A stretch of DNA of 64,000 nucleotides from an uncultured Clostridium sp. (GTDB taxonomy: Bacteria; Bacillota; Clostridia; Clostridiales; Clostridiaceae). Positions 1 to 7,938 of the stretch are shown piece by piece. The translations under genes and the position numbers were made by a program. Positions within the stretch are counted from its first letter, which is position 1; every line of letters begins with the position of its first letter. The DNA lies in NCBI RefSeq assembly GCF_937920395.1, contig NZ_CALEVF010000040.1, positions 6,377 through 70,376 of the forward strand, written 5' to 3'. The notes under the pieces are model-generated. The model saw only the letters and a list, made by a program, of their open reading frames with translations. It searched no databases and was not told the origin of the DNA.

Positions 1-60
1 TCAAGAGGACGAGGTGGTCCTAGATGTATGAGTATGCCATTAAATAGAGATAATTTATAA
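1..60 (+). CDS. arcA: arginine deiminase, C-terminal end (partial)
   Basis: Only the last 19 codons and the stop lie in the window. The residues read SRGRGGPRCMSMPLNRDNL. The GRGGPRCMSMPL stretch is the hallmark C-terminus of arginine deiminase and carries the catalytic cysteine that forms the amidino-enzyme intermediate. The enzyme hydrolyses arginine to citrulline and ammonia, the first step of the arginine deiminase pathway. The rest of the gene lies off the left edge, so its integrity cannot be judged. Confidence 0.85.
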   Translation, partial: SRGRGGPRCMSMPLNRDNL

Positions 61-100
61 ATTAAGGCCATTCTAAATATCAATTTAGAATGGCCTTAAT
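61..100 (+). terminator. perfect 18-bp hairpin after arcA
   Basis: Positions 61-78 pair perfectly with 83-100 around a 4-nt loop, directly after the arcA stop. No long T-run follows, so termination is inferred from position and stem strength. Confidence 0.6.
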
Positions 101-257
101 AACTAATTGTATTATAATGCTTATGTTGTGTCAAAATGGTATAATAATTTAAGAACTAAAATTTTTGGAGGATAAACAAAGGGGAAAAACAGCTTATAAT
201 ATACATTTAACAAGAAAAAGGGGTTGAAATTGGGTTTTATCAACTTAACTAGTTAAG

Positions 258-1058
258 GTGAGTATGAACCGTAAAATTATGAAATTTAGAATAAAAATAT
301 TATCACTTATTATTTTTATTATAGTGGCATTTGGAGTATTGCACGTATGCAATATTTTATATAAACAAGCTAATATAGTAAAAGTCACAGTGCCAGAAGG
401 GTACACTTATGAGGAGGTAGGAAAAACACTTGAAAAGGCAGGATTAGTTACACAAAAGGATTTTATAAAGGAAGTTGAAAATTACAAGGATAATAATTAT
501 TGGTTTTTAAAAGGTGTACCAAATGATAAACATAAGTTAGATGGCTTCCTATTTCCTGCTACATATACTTTTCAAAAGGATGCAACGAGCAAAGTAATTA
601 TAAAAAAAATGCTTGATACTTTTGAGTTTAGTATGAAATCTAATAAAGACTATATAACTAAAAACAAGCTTAATATAAGAAATATTGTAATAGAAGCTTC
701 TTTAGTTGAGAAAGAAGCAGCAAAAGATGTAGACAGAACAAAGATAGCAAGTGTTATTCAGAATAGATTAAAGATAAAGATGCCACTCCAAATAGATGCC
801 ACAATTATATATATAATTGGAGATAAGAAAAAGCTATACAATAAGGACTTAGCAGTAAAATCGCCTTATAATACCTACTTAAATAAAGGGTTACCTCCAT
901 CGCCAATATGCAACCCTGGAATTAAGTCAATAAATGCGGCGGTGCATCCAGCAAAAACAAATTATATTTTTTATGTATTAAATAGTAAAACTAATGAGCA
1001 TATATTTTCTAAAACGTATGCAGAGCACATTAAAAATGTAGCTAAATATATAAAATAG
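258..1058 (+). CDS. mltG: MltG-like endolytic transglycosylase (YceG family)
   Basis: This is a membrane-anchored lytic transglycosylase that is expected to cleave nascent peptidoglycan glycan strands. One N-terminal membrane helix lies at about residues 11-30. Family signatures follow in order: LDGFLFPATYTF near residue 95, the catalytic-Glu motif ASLVEKEA near 150, MPLQIDATIIY near 178, and NKGLPPSPICNPG. At 266 residues it is shorter than E. coli MltG because most of the N-terminal LysM-like part is missing. The start is uncertain: GTG 258 or ATG 264, neither with a well-spaced ribosome site. A good GGAGG at about 165 has no start codon behind it. Confidence 0.85.
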   Translation: MSMNRKIMKFRIKILSLIIFIIVAFGVLHVCNILYKQANIVKVTVPEGYTYEEVGKTLEKAGLVTQKDFIKEVENYKDNNYWFLKGVPNDKHKLDGFLFPATYTFQKDATSKVIIKKMLDTFEFSMKSNKDYITKNKLNIRNIVIEASLVEKEAAKDVDRTKIASVIQNRLKIKMPLQIDATIIYIIGDKKKLYNKDLAVKSPYNTYLNKGLPPSPICNPGIKSINAAVHPAKTNYIFYVLNSKTNEHIFSKTYAEHIKNVAKYIK

Positions 1059-1061
1059 ATA

Positions 1062-1102
1062 AAAATCCACAAGAGGAATGTTGACTTCATCTTGTGGATT
1101 TT
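1062..1102. terminator. terminator between convergent mltG and nrdG
   Basis: The 13-nt arms 1062-1074 and 1090-1102 (AAAATCCACAAGA and its complement) are perfectly complementary. A/T runs on both sides suit termination from both directions. Confidence 0.7.
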
Positions 1103-1120
1103 AAAGTTATCTTAATTATT

Positions 1121-1630
1121 TTAAATGATGTATTTTATAATCTTATTTTGTTTTAGGCTTTCGCTAGAGGCTATCATTCTTTGATTTTTAGAACCACTTA
1201 GATATTGAGTAATATCTTTAAGATTTTCTATGAATTCACCATCTCTTAACATATCTATATACTTAAGAAACTCTAATCTTATAGGATCTTTAATAAGGTC
1301 TTCAAATGAATAACCACTCCAACAAAATATAGTTTTGTGAGGGAAAATAGCTCTTATTGTTTTTACCAAATCAAGTAATGTCCCATCAGCTAGATTATCC
1401 ATTGGTTCTCCTCCGAGAATGGATAATCCTTTTACATATTGTTTTTTCATACTTGCTACAATAGAGTCTTTCGTTTCTTTAGTAAAAACCATGCCACAAT
1501 CAAAATGTCTTGCTTCTGGGCTCCAACATCCTTTACAAGGGGGGGTCTTTGCACACCCACTTACGAATAATGAGGTTCTAAAGCCTATTCCATTTACAGT
1601 GTCATCAAAGAATATATTTGCATAATTCAT
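1121..1630 (-). CDS. nrdG: anaerobic ribonucleotide reductase activating protein, radical SAM
   Basis: NrdG uses a [4Fe-4S] cluster and S-adenosylmethionine to put the glycyl radical on NrdD. The 169-residue length, the opening MNYANIFFDD, NGIGFRTSLFVSGC and the GGEP motif (LSILGGEPMDNL) all fit. The cluster motif is odd: it reads CAKTPPCKGC, which is CX5CX2C rather than the usual CX3CX2C. The nrdD stop lies just upstream, so the two are cotranscribed. AAAGGATG precedes the ATG. The extra residues are encoded through a run of seven G on the plus strand, but the frame is intact on both sides. Confidence 0.87.
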   Translation of the reverse strand: MNYANIFFDDTVNGIGFRTSLFVSGCAKTPPCKGCWSPEARHFDCGMVFTKETKDSIVASMKKQYVKGLSILGGEPMDNLADGTLLDLVKTIRAIFPHKTIFCWSGYSFEDLIKDPIRLEFLKYIDMLRDGEFIENLKDITQYLSGSKNQRMIASSESLKQNKIIKYII

Positions 1631-1631
1631 T

Positions 1632-3782
1632 TTAATTACATCCTTTGTTATTCTTTCTGTTCTTAATCTCCTTCATTTTACCATTAATTACGGGTCTTTC
1701 GAAGATGCTACCAAGGTATCCACAAAGCTTTCTTATTATGCTTAACAACATTTTATCGTCATTTTTGCATACAGGACACTCAAACTCTGTATCGCTATTT
1801 TCTTTTGTAAACATTTCTCCGGTATATCCACATTTTAAACATTTATCACTTATTGAAGATATTCCGAGAAAATGTGTTTTGTCATATGAGTACCTTATAA
1901 TATCCTCGAGTGCCACTAGATTCTTAGTCATATCTCCTAGTTCCACAAATGATATTGCGCCACCTGAAGATAGAGATGATGATTCAGATTCTAAATCTAA
2001 TTTATCAAAGGGTGATATTAATTCATTAGACGGATAATGAAATGAATTTTCATAATATCCATTGTCATTTACGCCATCGATAACTCCAAAATCTTTTACA
2101 TCCTCTAAGCAAAACTTTGTTGCAAGAGTCTCTGCAGGAGACCCATATAAACTAAAGCCTATTTTTGTTTTATCCTTTTGTTCATCACAATAATCTCTCA
2201 GATATTGCATGATTTTAGTTGCTCTTTTAGATGTTTCTTCAGTTCTATCATCGAGACCTTTGCCATAAAGTGCAGTTAAACAATTATGTAATCCAACATA
2301 ACCAATGGATGCTGAAGAATACCCGTTATTGAGTAATGGCTCTATTGTATCTTCTGCCTTTAATTTAGAAATTGCACCACTCATATATAATATAGGAGCT
2401 TGCTTTGCTTTAATATTTTTTAGTATGTCATATCTTATCATTAATAAATCCTTACAATCGTTTAGTGCTTCATGTAGAGATTTAAAAAATGAATCTTCAT
2501 TTCTATCTGCCTCAATTGCAAGTCTTACAAGATTTATTGATATTACTCCAAAGTTAAATCTTCCAGCAGTCTTGTAATTGCCTGCCTCGTCTAGATAACT
2601 TCCAAGGAATGACCTACAACCCATACATTCCTTATAATCGCCAGTGACTTCAATTGCCTTATCAGTATTAATATAATCCGGGTATTGTCTATGTGCACTA
2701 CATACAACCGCTAATTTGAACAAATCATAGTACTTATCTCCTGGATTAAGATTATTACCTTTTGTATTTTGATATACTAGTTTAGGAAATACAGGAGTAA
2801 CGCCACCAGTTAATCCTTTAATTCTTTGATTTAATATAGCCTCAGTTATCATTTTTTGTATTTTTTGATCCTCTTCACTAGCATTCAAATCAACATTGTT
2901 TATACCAAGTGTTAAAAATGGAGTCTCAGCCCTACTTGTCATTAAAGTTTGAACTTCATATTCAAGTGATTGCATACTATCTTCTATTTCTTTGCCTAAT
3001 CTATCCCAGGCATATTCTTCTACTTTAAGGGTATCTTCAATCCACTTTTTGCCAATAGCTCTATGTTTATTTAAACTTTTAACTGCATAAGGAGTGAGCC
3101 CTGTTATTAAAGTTGGGAAGGTAGTTCCTCCATATGTATTACTAGATATATGACTGGCAACTTGAGATAATACATTGATTGCGGTTTCAATTGAATTTGG
3201 TGTTCCTATAAGTGTCGTACCTAAGTCAAATCCATTCTCAAACATATTAATCCAGTCAACAAGGCAGCAATTAAAAAGAGGTAAACCAAAATAAGTTTCA
3301 TCATGTATATATATGGTTTTTTTATGCTTTTTTAAATACTTTTTAGGTATTTTATGTCTTTGACTATAGTTGCTTCCAACAACATTTGAAATTAATGCTC
3401 TTATTGTTTGAATTTTGCTTCCATCAAGGTTTCCATTGGAATTAGTCTGTTCTGAAACAGCGTTAATTATATTATCTATTTCTTTATCTAATTCTCCTTT
3501 TTTATCTCTTTCAAAAGTTCTTTCTTCTCTATAACTTATGTAAGCTAGAGCTACCTTTTCATCCAGTAATTTAATCTCGCTAACAATTATATCTTGTATT
3601 TCTTCTATTGGAATTAGAGCTTCTCCCCTTTGTTTAAGAGTTTCTAATACCCTTGTTAAAACAAGATTATTAAATTCTTTATTTTCCTTTCCATAGACTT
3701 CTATAAAAGCTTTCCCAGCTGCTGTTGATATTCTTTCTGGTTTAAATTCCTTTGTTCTCGAATCCCTTTTTATTACTTGCAT
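1632..3782 (-). CDS. nrdD: class III (anaerobic) ribonucleoside-triphosphate reductase
   Basis: This oxygen-sensitive glycyl-radical enzyme reduces ribonucleoside triphosphates to deoxyribonucleotides. An ATP-cone regulatory domain fills about residues 1-90. Active-site cysteine regions are NCCLVDW and ECMGCRSFLG. A zinc site of two CXXC pairs (CLKC and CPVC) lies near the C-terminus, and the glycyl-radical loop reads KLCGYLG with the radical Gly at about 688 of 716. ACGGAGG lies well spaced before the ATG. It leads an nrdD-nrdG operon. A terminator and a cobalamin riboswitch lie in its leader, so expression should fall when B12 is plentiful. Confidence 0.96.
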   Translation of the reverse strand: MQVIKRDSRTKEFKPERISTAAGKAFIEVYGKENKEFNNLVLTRVLETLKQRGEALIPIEEIQDIIVSEIKLLDEKVALAYISYREERTFERDKKGELDKEIDNIINAVSEQTNSNGNLDGSKIQTIRALISNVVGSNYSQRHKIPKKYLKKHKKTIYIHDETYFGLPLFNCCLVDWINMFENGFDLGTTLIGTPNSIETAINVLSQVASHISSNTYGGTTFPTLITGLTPYAVKSLNKHRAIGKKWIEDTLKVEEYAWDRLGKEIEDSMQSLEYEVQTLMTSRAETPFLTLGINNVDLNASEEDQKIQKMITEAILNQRIKGLTGGVTPVFPKLVYQNTKGNNLNPGDKYYDLFKLAVVCSAHRQYPDYINTDKAIEVTGDYKECMGCRSFLGSYLDEAGNYKTAGRFNFGVISINLVRLAIEADRNEDSFFKSLHEALNDCKDLLMIRYDILKNIKAKQAPILYMSGAISKLKAEDTIEPLLNNGYSSASIGYVGLHNCLTALYGKGLDDRTEETSKRATKIMQYLRDYCDEQKDKTKIGFSLYGSPAETLATKFCLEDVKDFGVIDGVNDNGYYENSFHYPSNELISPFDKLDLESESSSLSSGGAISFVELGDMTKNLVALEDIIRYSYDKTHFLGISSISDKCLKCGYTGEMFTKENSDTEFECPVCKNDDKMLLSIIRKLCGYLGSIFERPVINGKMKEIKNRKNNKGCN

Positions 3783-3835
3783 ATAATACCTCCGTGTATT
3801 TCTTTTTCAAAAGTTATATTAAATTTGTGCAAACG

Positions 3836-3870
3836 GTAAAAAGTCCCTTAACTATTGAGCTAAGAGACTT
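3836..3870 (-). terminator. riboswitch-linked intrinsic terminator
   Basis: On the minus strand AAGTCTCTTAGCT (3870-3858) pairs with AGTTAAGGGACTT (3853-3841) around a CAAT loop, followed by a run of T. It lies between the cobalamin aptamer and the nrdD start, as expected for the expression platform of a transcription-terminating riboswitch. Confidence 0.8.
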
Positions 3871-3939
3871 AAAATCATCGCAACTAAAAAAGATATTGCT
3901 AGCACCTCTCTATCTCTCGTAGAGCTATTGTGTGTAATT

Positions 3940-4090
3940 ATGGAAGGTATTCTGGCTTAAGTATCATTGCCCCCGTATAACCTTCCCAGTTTCCCAGTGG
4001 TGTTTTAATGAGGACTCTTCTTTTACAGCGGCGGGACCGCGTAGGATTTTCACCTATCTTCCCTTTTAACTAATGTATTTTATTACTTTA
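3940..4090 (-). promoter_or_regulatory. cobalamin (B12) riboswitch aptamer
   Basis: Read on the minus strand, the region has the conserved landmarks of the cobalamin riboswitch in the right order: GGTGAAAATCC, GCGGTCCCGCCGCTGTAA (the B12 box region), CCACTGGGAAACTGGGAAGG, and AGCCAGAATACC. The nrdD leader terminator follows directly. Exact ends are approximate. The 3783-4165 gap holds this aptamer, the terminator and presumably the promoter (TATAAT-like sequence near 4115 on the minus strand). Confidence 0.93.
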
Positions 4091-4165
4091 GTTACTCATA
4101 ATTATAATATTAAATTTAATTATAGTTTATATCATGTTATCAATTAAATCAATCCTTATATATTA

Positions 4166-4588
4166 CTAGTATAGTTTTACATTGTTTTTTATATGAAGGA
4201 TAATATCTTCAATTATATCTTTGATTTGAAGATTACGTGTTCCAGGAATATAGATACCATGTTTTTGTAATGGAATAATATATTTAGTACAATCCATATT
4301 ATATATTGTAGAAGCAATCTTAGGGGTTATTTCTCCGTTTATACCACCACTACATATCATGCCAATTGGTCCAATAATACTATCTATTTTATTTGAAATA
4401 CAAAATGAGCAAATTTCATCTTCTCCACTTATTCCTAAATTTGCACCGGCCTTTATCATGTTCGAAGTAGCAAAGGTATTTGTACCAAGTGCAATGATAT
4501 AAATATTAAGGTCGATATCTTTATGAAGTTTTTTTATGATTGTTTTACCAAGACCTGCTCCTTGAGCGTCTATAACAGCAATTTTCAT
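4166..4588 (-). CDS. DUF3842 family protein
   Basis: This 140-residue protein opens with MKIAVIDAQGAGLGK, a Rossmann-like glycine-rich strand-loop. It continues with IALGTNTFATSNMIKAGAN and GPIGMICSGGINGEITPK. I recognise the pattern as DUF3842, a family of unknown function common in clostridia. No catalytic motif is clear, though the glycine-rich N-terminus suggests nucleotide or dinucleotide binding (inference). GGGGGAGG precedes the ATG. It diverges from spo0A and lies downstream of nothing on its strand, so it is probably monocistronic. Confidence 0.75.
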   Translation of the reverse strand: MKIAVIDAQGAGLGKTIIKKLHKDIDLNIYIIALGTNTFATSNMIKAGANLGISGEDEICSFCISNKIDSIIGPIGMICSGGINGEITPKIASTIYNMDCTKYIIPLQKHGIYIPGTRNLQIKDIIEDIILHIKNNVKLY

Positions 4589-4770
4589 GGTAATACCTCC
4601 CCCAAATAATAGAATAGTGTTTTATATCTACCATTTAAATTTTTTATATAATTCTATAAATGTATTTTAAACAGTATATCATAAAAATTTAAACAATATT
4701 TTTAAACATATATATAAATGTTATAACATTATTTTAATAATAAATAATATTTTTCACTCATAACACAAAA

Positions 4771-4777
4771 TTCGACA
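4771..4777 (-). promoter_or_regulatory. 0A box (distal)
   Basis: TTCGACA is the complement of the Spo0A box TGTCGAA. It lies 180 bp upstream of spo0A and is one of two in this gap, which suggests autoregulation. Confidence 0.55.
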
Positions 4778-4854
4778 TATACAATCAATAATAATTATTA
4801 AAAGCTTAAAATTAGTAATAAAAAATATTTATATAAGGCTTTTATAGTATTTAT

Positions 4855-4861
4855 TTCGACA
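4855..4861 (-). promoter_or_regulatory. 0A box (proximal)
   Basis: A second exact TTCGACA lies 17 bp upstream of the sigma-H -35 element of spo0A, a position suited to Spo0A control of its own promoter. Confidence 0.65.
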
Positions 4862-4877
4862 ATATTTTTAGAAAAAT

Positions 4878-4906
4878 AGAGGATTTTACAATCTTTTGTA
4901 GAATAT
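4878..4906 (+). promoter_or_regulatory. sigma-H promoter of spo0A
   Basis: AGAGGATTT (4878-4886) fits the sigma-H -35 consensus RNAGGAWWW. After an 11-nt spacer, GTAGAATAT (4898-4906) fits RNNGAATWW. It lies 45 bp before the spo0A start. Confidence 0.75.
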
Positions 4907-4950
4907 ATATAATATTGGTATAAAATCAATATGTAAAGGAGATTGCAAAT

Positions 4951-5757
4951 ATGGAAGAGTCAAACATAAGAGTCATTATTGCGGATGATAATGATGAATT
5001 TTGTGATATCCTTAATGAGTATCTGTTTTATCAGAAAGGTATTATTGTTACTGGAATTGCAAAGGATGGAGTACAGGCTATAAAATTAATTAAAGAAAAA
5101 CAACCTGATTTAGTAATACTTGATATAATCATGCCTTTTATTGATGGCTTGGGAGTACTAGAGAGGCTAAATAAAATGAAGTTAAAAACAAAACCTCATA
5201 TAATAGTTTTATCTGCAGTTGGGAGCGAAGTAACAACTAAAAGGGCTATATCACTTGGAGCAGATTATTATATTGTAAAACCTTTTGACATGAAATTATT
5301 TATTAAAAAAATAAGAGAGATAGTAGATAATACCATATGTAATAAAGAACTAAAAAGAATAATTACTGATAAGGATAATGGCAAAATAAATACTGAAAAT
5401 AAAAATCAAAAAAATACTATTACTACTCAAATCACTAATATTATAAATGAAATTGGGGTGCCGGGTAATATAAAAGGCTATATGTATTTAAAAGAAGCAA
5501 TAAATATATTAATAACTGATAGTGAACATTCATCATCGGTTAAAAAGGAATTGTATCCATTAGTAGGTAAAAAGTTTAATACCACTTCGGGCAGGGTTGA
5601 AAGAGCGATGAATTATGCAATAGATGTTACATGGAGAAATAGCCAAGTCCAAAATATTAATAAAATCTTTGGATATACTACTAGTTATAAAAAGGATAGG
5701 CCTGCAAATTTAGAATTCATAGTAATGGTGGCTGATAAGTTAATGCAATTACAGTAG
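4951..5757 (+). CDS. spo0A: Spo0A, master regulator of sporulation
   Basis: This is the response regulator that, when phosphorylated, commits the cell to sporulation. The receiver domain (about 1-125) has the acidic pocket DD at 12-13, phosphoacceptor Asp58 in LVILDIIMP, and the conserved Lys in YIVKPFD. After a variable linker, the DNA-binding domain (about 150-268) carries IGVPGNIKGYMYLKEAI, KKFNTTSGRVERAM and PANLEFIVMVADKL, all characteristic of Spo0A. AAGGAG is well placed. A sigma-H promoter and 0A boxes lie upstream. It is not beside spoIVB, its usual clostridial neighbour, so a paralogue cannot be excluded. Confidence 0.93.
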   Translation: MEESNIRVIIADDNDEFCDILNEYLFYQKGIIVTGIAKDGVQAIKLIKEKQPDLVILDIIMPFIDGLGVLERLNKMKLKTKPHIIVLSAVGSEVTTKRAISLGADYYIVKPFDMKLFIKKIREIVDNTICNKELKRIITDKDNGKINTENKNQKNTITTQITNIINEIGVPGNIKGYMYLKEAINILITDSEHSSSVKKELYPLVGKKFNTTSGRVERAMNYAIDVTWRNSQVQNINKIFGYTTSYKKDRPANLEFIVMVADKLMQLQ

Positions 5758-5842
5758 AATAAATGAATTAATCATCAGTATATCTTGAAAAAAAAAACTA
5801 TCAACTTTATAATTGAGTTATAAGACTTTAGGAAGGTGACAA

Positions 5843-7555
5843 ATGGATATAATTAAGGATTACTATAACGAGGTTATGAGCAATATTAATGAAGGTATTG
5901 TAGTTATAGATAAAAGAGGTATTATTCAGATAATCAATAATGCTGCTGAAAGATTGTTTGAAATTGATGCAGATAATAGCATAGGAGAATATATTTTAGA
6001 TATACTTTCTTCTAGTAAATTAATAAGTATTATTGAAAATGGAGAGGCTGAGGTTAACAAAAAAGAAGGTAAATTTATTGTAACACGTAAATTAATAACT
6101 CAATGTGGTGAGGTTATAGGTGCATTTGAGGTTTTTCATGAAGAAGTTCAAAATAATCCATTAATAGACGTGAAAAATGAAAAAATGGTAAATGAAGAAA
6201 TATTAAATACAATATTAAATACTGTAAATGAATGCATAGTTGTAGTGGATGAGAATGGGATAATAACTATGATGAGCGATGAATATAAAAGATTTATTAA
6301 TTGCGAAAATCCTGAGGGAAAACATGTAACTGAAGTTATTGAAAACACAAAACTACATATAGTGGCAAGGACCGGCGAAAAAAAATTTGGTGAAATTCAA
6401 GAAGCAAATGGTCATAAGATGATTTCTATGAGAGTTCCTATAATAAAAGATGGTGAAGTTGTTGGCGCAATTGGGAAAGTAATGTTTAAGGATTTAAATG
6501 ATTTTAAAATGCTTAGTAACAAATTATGTCTTTTGGATAAAGAAGCGGAAGGCTATAAAAATGAATTAAGTACAGACCCTAAGGCAATATATACTTTTAA
6601 CAATATTATAGGAAGCAGTGATAAAAGCCAGGAGGTAATGGGCCTTGCTAAAAGAGTAGCTAAGGTAGATTCGAACGTCCTAATTACTGGAGAAAGTGGG
6701 ACGGGTAAAGAACTTTTTGCACATTCTATTCATAATGCTAGTAAAAGAAGTTTAAAGCCTTTTGTAAAAATTAATTGTGGAGCTATTCCAGCAGAGCTTT
6801 TTGAGTCAGAAATGTTTGGTTATGAAGAAGGAGCGTTTACTGGGGCAAAAAAATCAGGCAGAAAAGGTAAGTTTGAATATGCAAATGGTGGCACGATTCT
6901 ATTAGATGAAATTGGGGATATGCCTATGAATATGCAGGTTAAACTTTTAAGAGTTATTCAAGAGAAGGAACTTGTTAAGGTAGGTGGAAATGATGCTATT
7001 AAAGTTGATGTAAGAATTATAGCGTCTACCAATAAATCGTTAGAACAGTTAATTAATGATGGAAAATTTCGAGAAGATTTGTATTATAGATTAGATGTTA
7101 TGCATTTAAGATTACCAGCATTAAGGGAGAGGAGCGAAGATATTGAGGAATTGGCAAGTAAGCTCATGATAAAAATATGTAAAAAATATAACGTTAAAGC
7201 CGAAGGTATTTCTAGGGAAGCAATAGATTTTTTAAAAGCTTATAGTTGGCCTGGGAACATAAGGCAACTTGAGAATGTAATAGAAAGAGCCGTTAATTTG
7301 CTTGATGATGATATTTATATAATGCCAAAGCATTTGCCAGAAAAAATAATTAAGAGTAAAATTAAGAAGTATTCATTAGAAAACAATTACTTGAAAGATG
7401 TTGTTGAAAGGATTGAAAAAGACATTATCATTGAATGTTTAAAGGATACTATTGGAAATAAAAAAGAAGCAGCAAAAATATTGGGGCTTAGTAGGGCAGG
7501 TTTATATAAAAAATTAAACCGATATAATTTAATAAAATCGACAAATCTACAATAG
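5843..7555 (+). CDS. sigma-54-dependent enhancer-binding activator with two PAS domains
   Basis: This cytoplasmic AAA+ activator drives sigma-54 RNA polymerase. Two PAS-type sensory domains (about 1-110 and 118-220) precede the AAA+ domain (about 250-475) with Walker A GESGTGKE, the sigma-54 contact loop GAFTGA and Walker B ILLDEIGD. A Fis-type helix-turn-helix ends the protein (KKEAAKILGLSRAGLYKKL). AGGAAGG precedes the ATG. It sits 85 bp after spo0A and directly before thiolase, whose promoter is of the -24/-12 type, so it probably controls that gene. The PAS ligand is unknown. Confidence 0.93.
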   Translation: MDIIKDYYNEVMSNINEGIVVIDKRGIIQIINNAAERLFEIDADNSIGEYILDILSSSKLISIIENGEAEVNKKEGKFIVTRKLITQCGEVIGAFEVFHEEVQNNPLIDVKNEKMVNEEILNTILNTVNECIVVVDENGIITMMSDEYKRFINCENPEGKHVTEVIENTKLHIVARTGEKKFGEIQEANGHKMISMRVPIIKDGEVVGAIGKVMFKDLNDFKMLSNKLCLLDKEAEGYKNELSTDPKAIYTFNNIIGSSDKSQEVMGLAKRVAKVDSNVLITGESGTGKELFAHSIHNASKRSLKPFVKINCGAIPAELFESEMFGYEEGAFTGAKKSGRKGKFEYANGGTILLDEIGDMPMNMQVKLLRVIQEKELVKVGGNDAIKVDVRIIASTNKSLEQLINDGKFREDLYYRLDVMHLRLPALRERSEDIEELASKLMIKICKKYNVKAEGISREAIDFLKAYSWPGNIRQLENVIERAVNLLDDDIYIMPKHLPEKIIKSKIKKYSLENNYLKDVVERIEKDIIIECLKDTIGNKKEAAKILGLSRAGLYKKLNRYNLIKSTNLQ

Positions 7556-7561
7556 TACACA

Positions 7562-7578
7562 TGGAAACTATGTTTACA
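7562..7578. promoter_or_regulatory. putative activator site 1 (upstream activating sequence)
   Basis: TGGAAACTATGTTTACA matches the perfect palindrome at 7745-7761 in 15 of 17 positions. It overlaps an imperfect hairpin with a T-run that may also terminate the activator gene. Confidence 0.5.
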
Positions 7579-7744
7579 CGTACTATTTTTTTATGAAAAA
7601 TACCTATAGTATTGTAAGTGAAAACCATAGAGAAAATTAAATGTATAGTTATATCAATACATTGAAAATACTTTAAGTGATTTTTTTAACAAATAGGTTA
7701 TAATATTAACAAGCTTAAAAAAGATAAACTTATAGAAATATTAG

Positions 7745-7761
7745 TGTAAACTAAGTTTACA
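7745..7761. promoter_or_regulatory. putative activator site 2 (perfect palindrome)
   Basis: TGTAAACTAAGTTTACA is a perfect 17-bp palindrome centred about 80 bp upstream of the -24 element, a typical place for an enhancer-binding activator. Confidence 0.65.
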
Positions 7762-7831
7762 TTACGAGCTACATTTAATTTTGTTATAAAGAAGTAAGTT
7801 GCTATAGTGAGGTTTGCGAGGGATTTACAAC

Positions 7832-7848
7832 TTGGCATGAAAATTGCT
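7832..7848 (+). promoter_or_regulatory. sigma-54 (-24/-12) promoter of thiolase
   Basis: TTGGCATGAAAATTGCT matches the sigma-54 consensus. The GG (7834) and GC (7846) are exactly 12 bp apart. The 7556-7938 gap holds this promoter and the two palindromes. Confidence 0.85.
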
Positions 7849-7938
7849 AGTATTATATATAGGAAAAAATAATTATGTTATAAATTCCTATTATATGTTA
7901 ATAATAAGTTAGATAAATAAATTAATGGAGGGTTACAT

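Noticed and set aside
1501-1560. Seven-G run in nrdG as a frameshift
   Set aside because: The reading frame is intact on both sides and the protein keeps all later NrdG motifs, so only a rare 6-base change would explain the motif.
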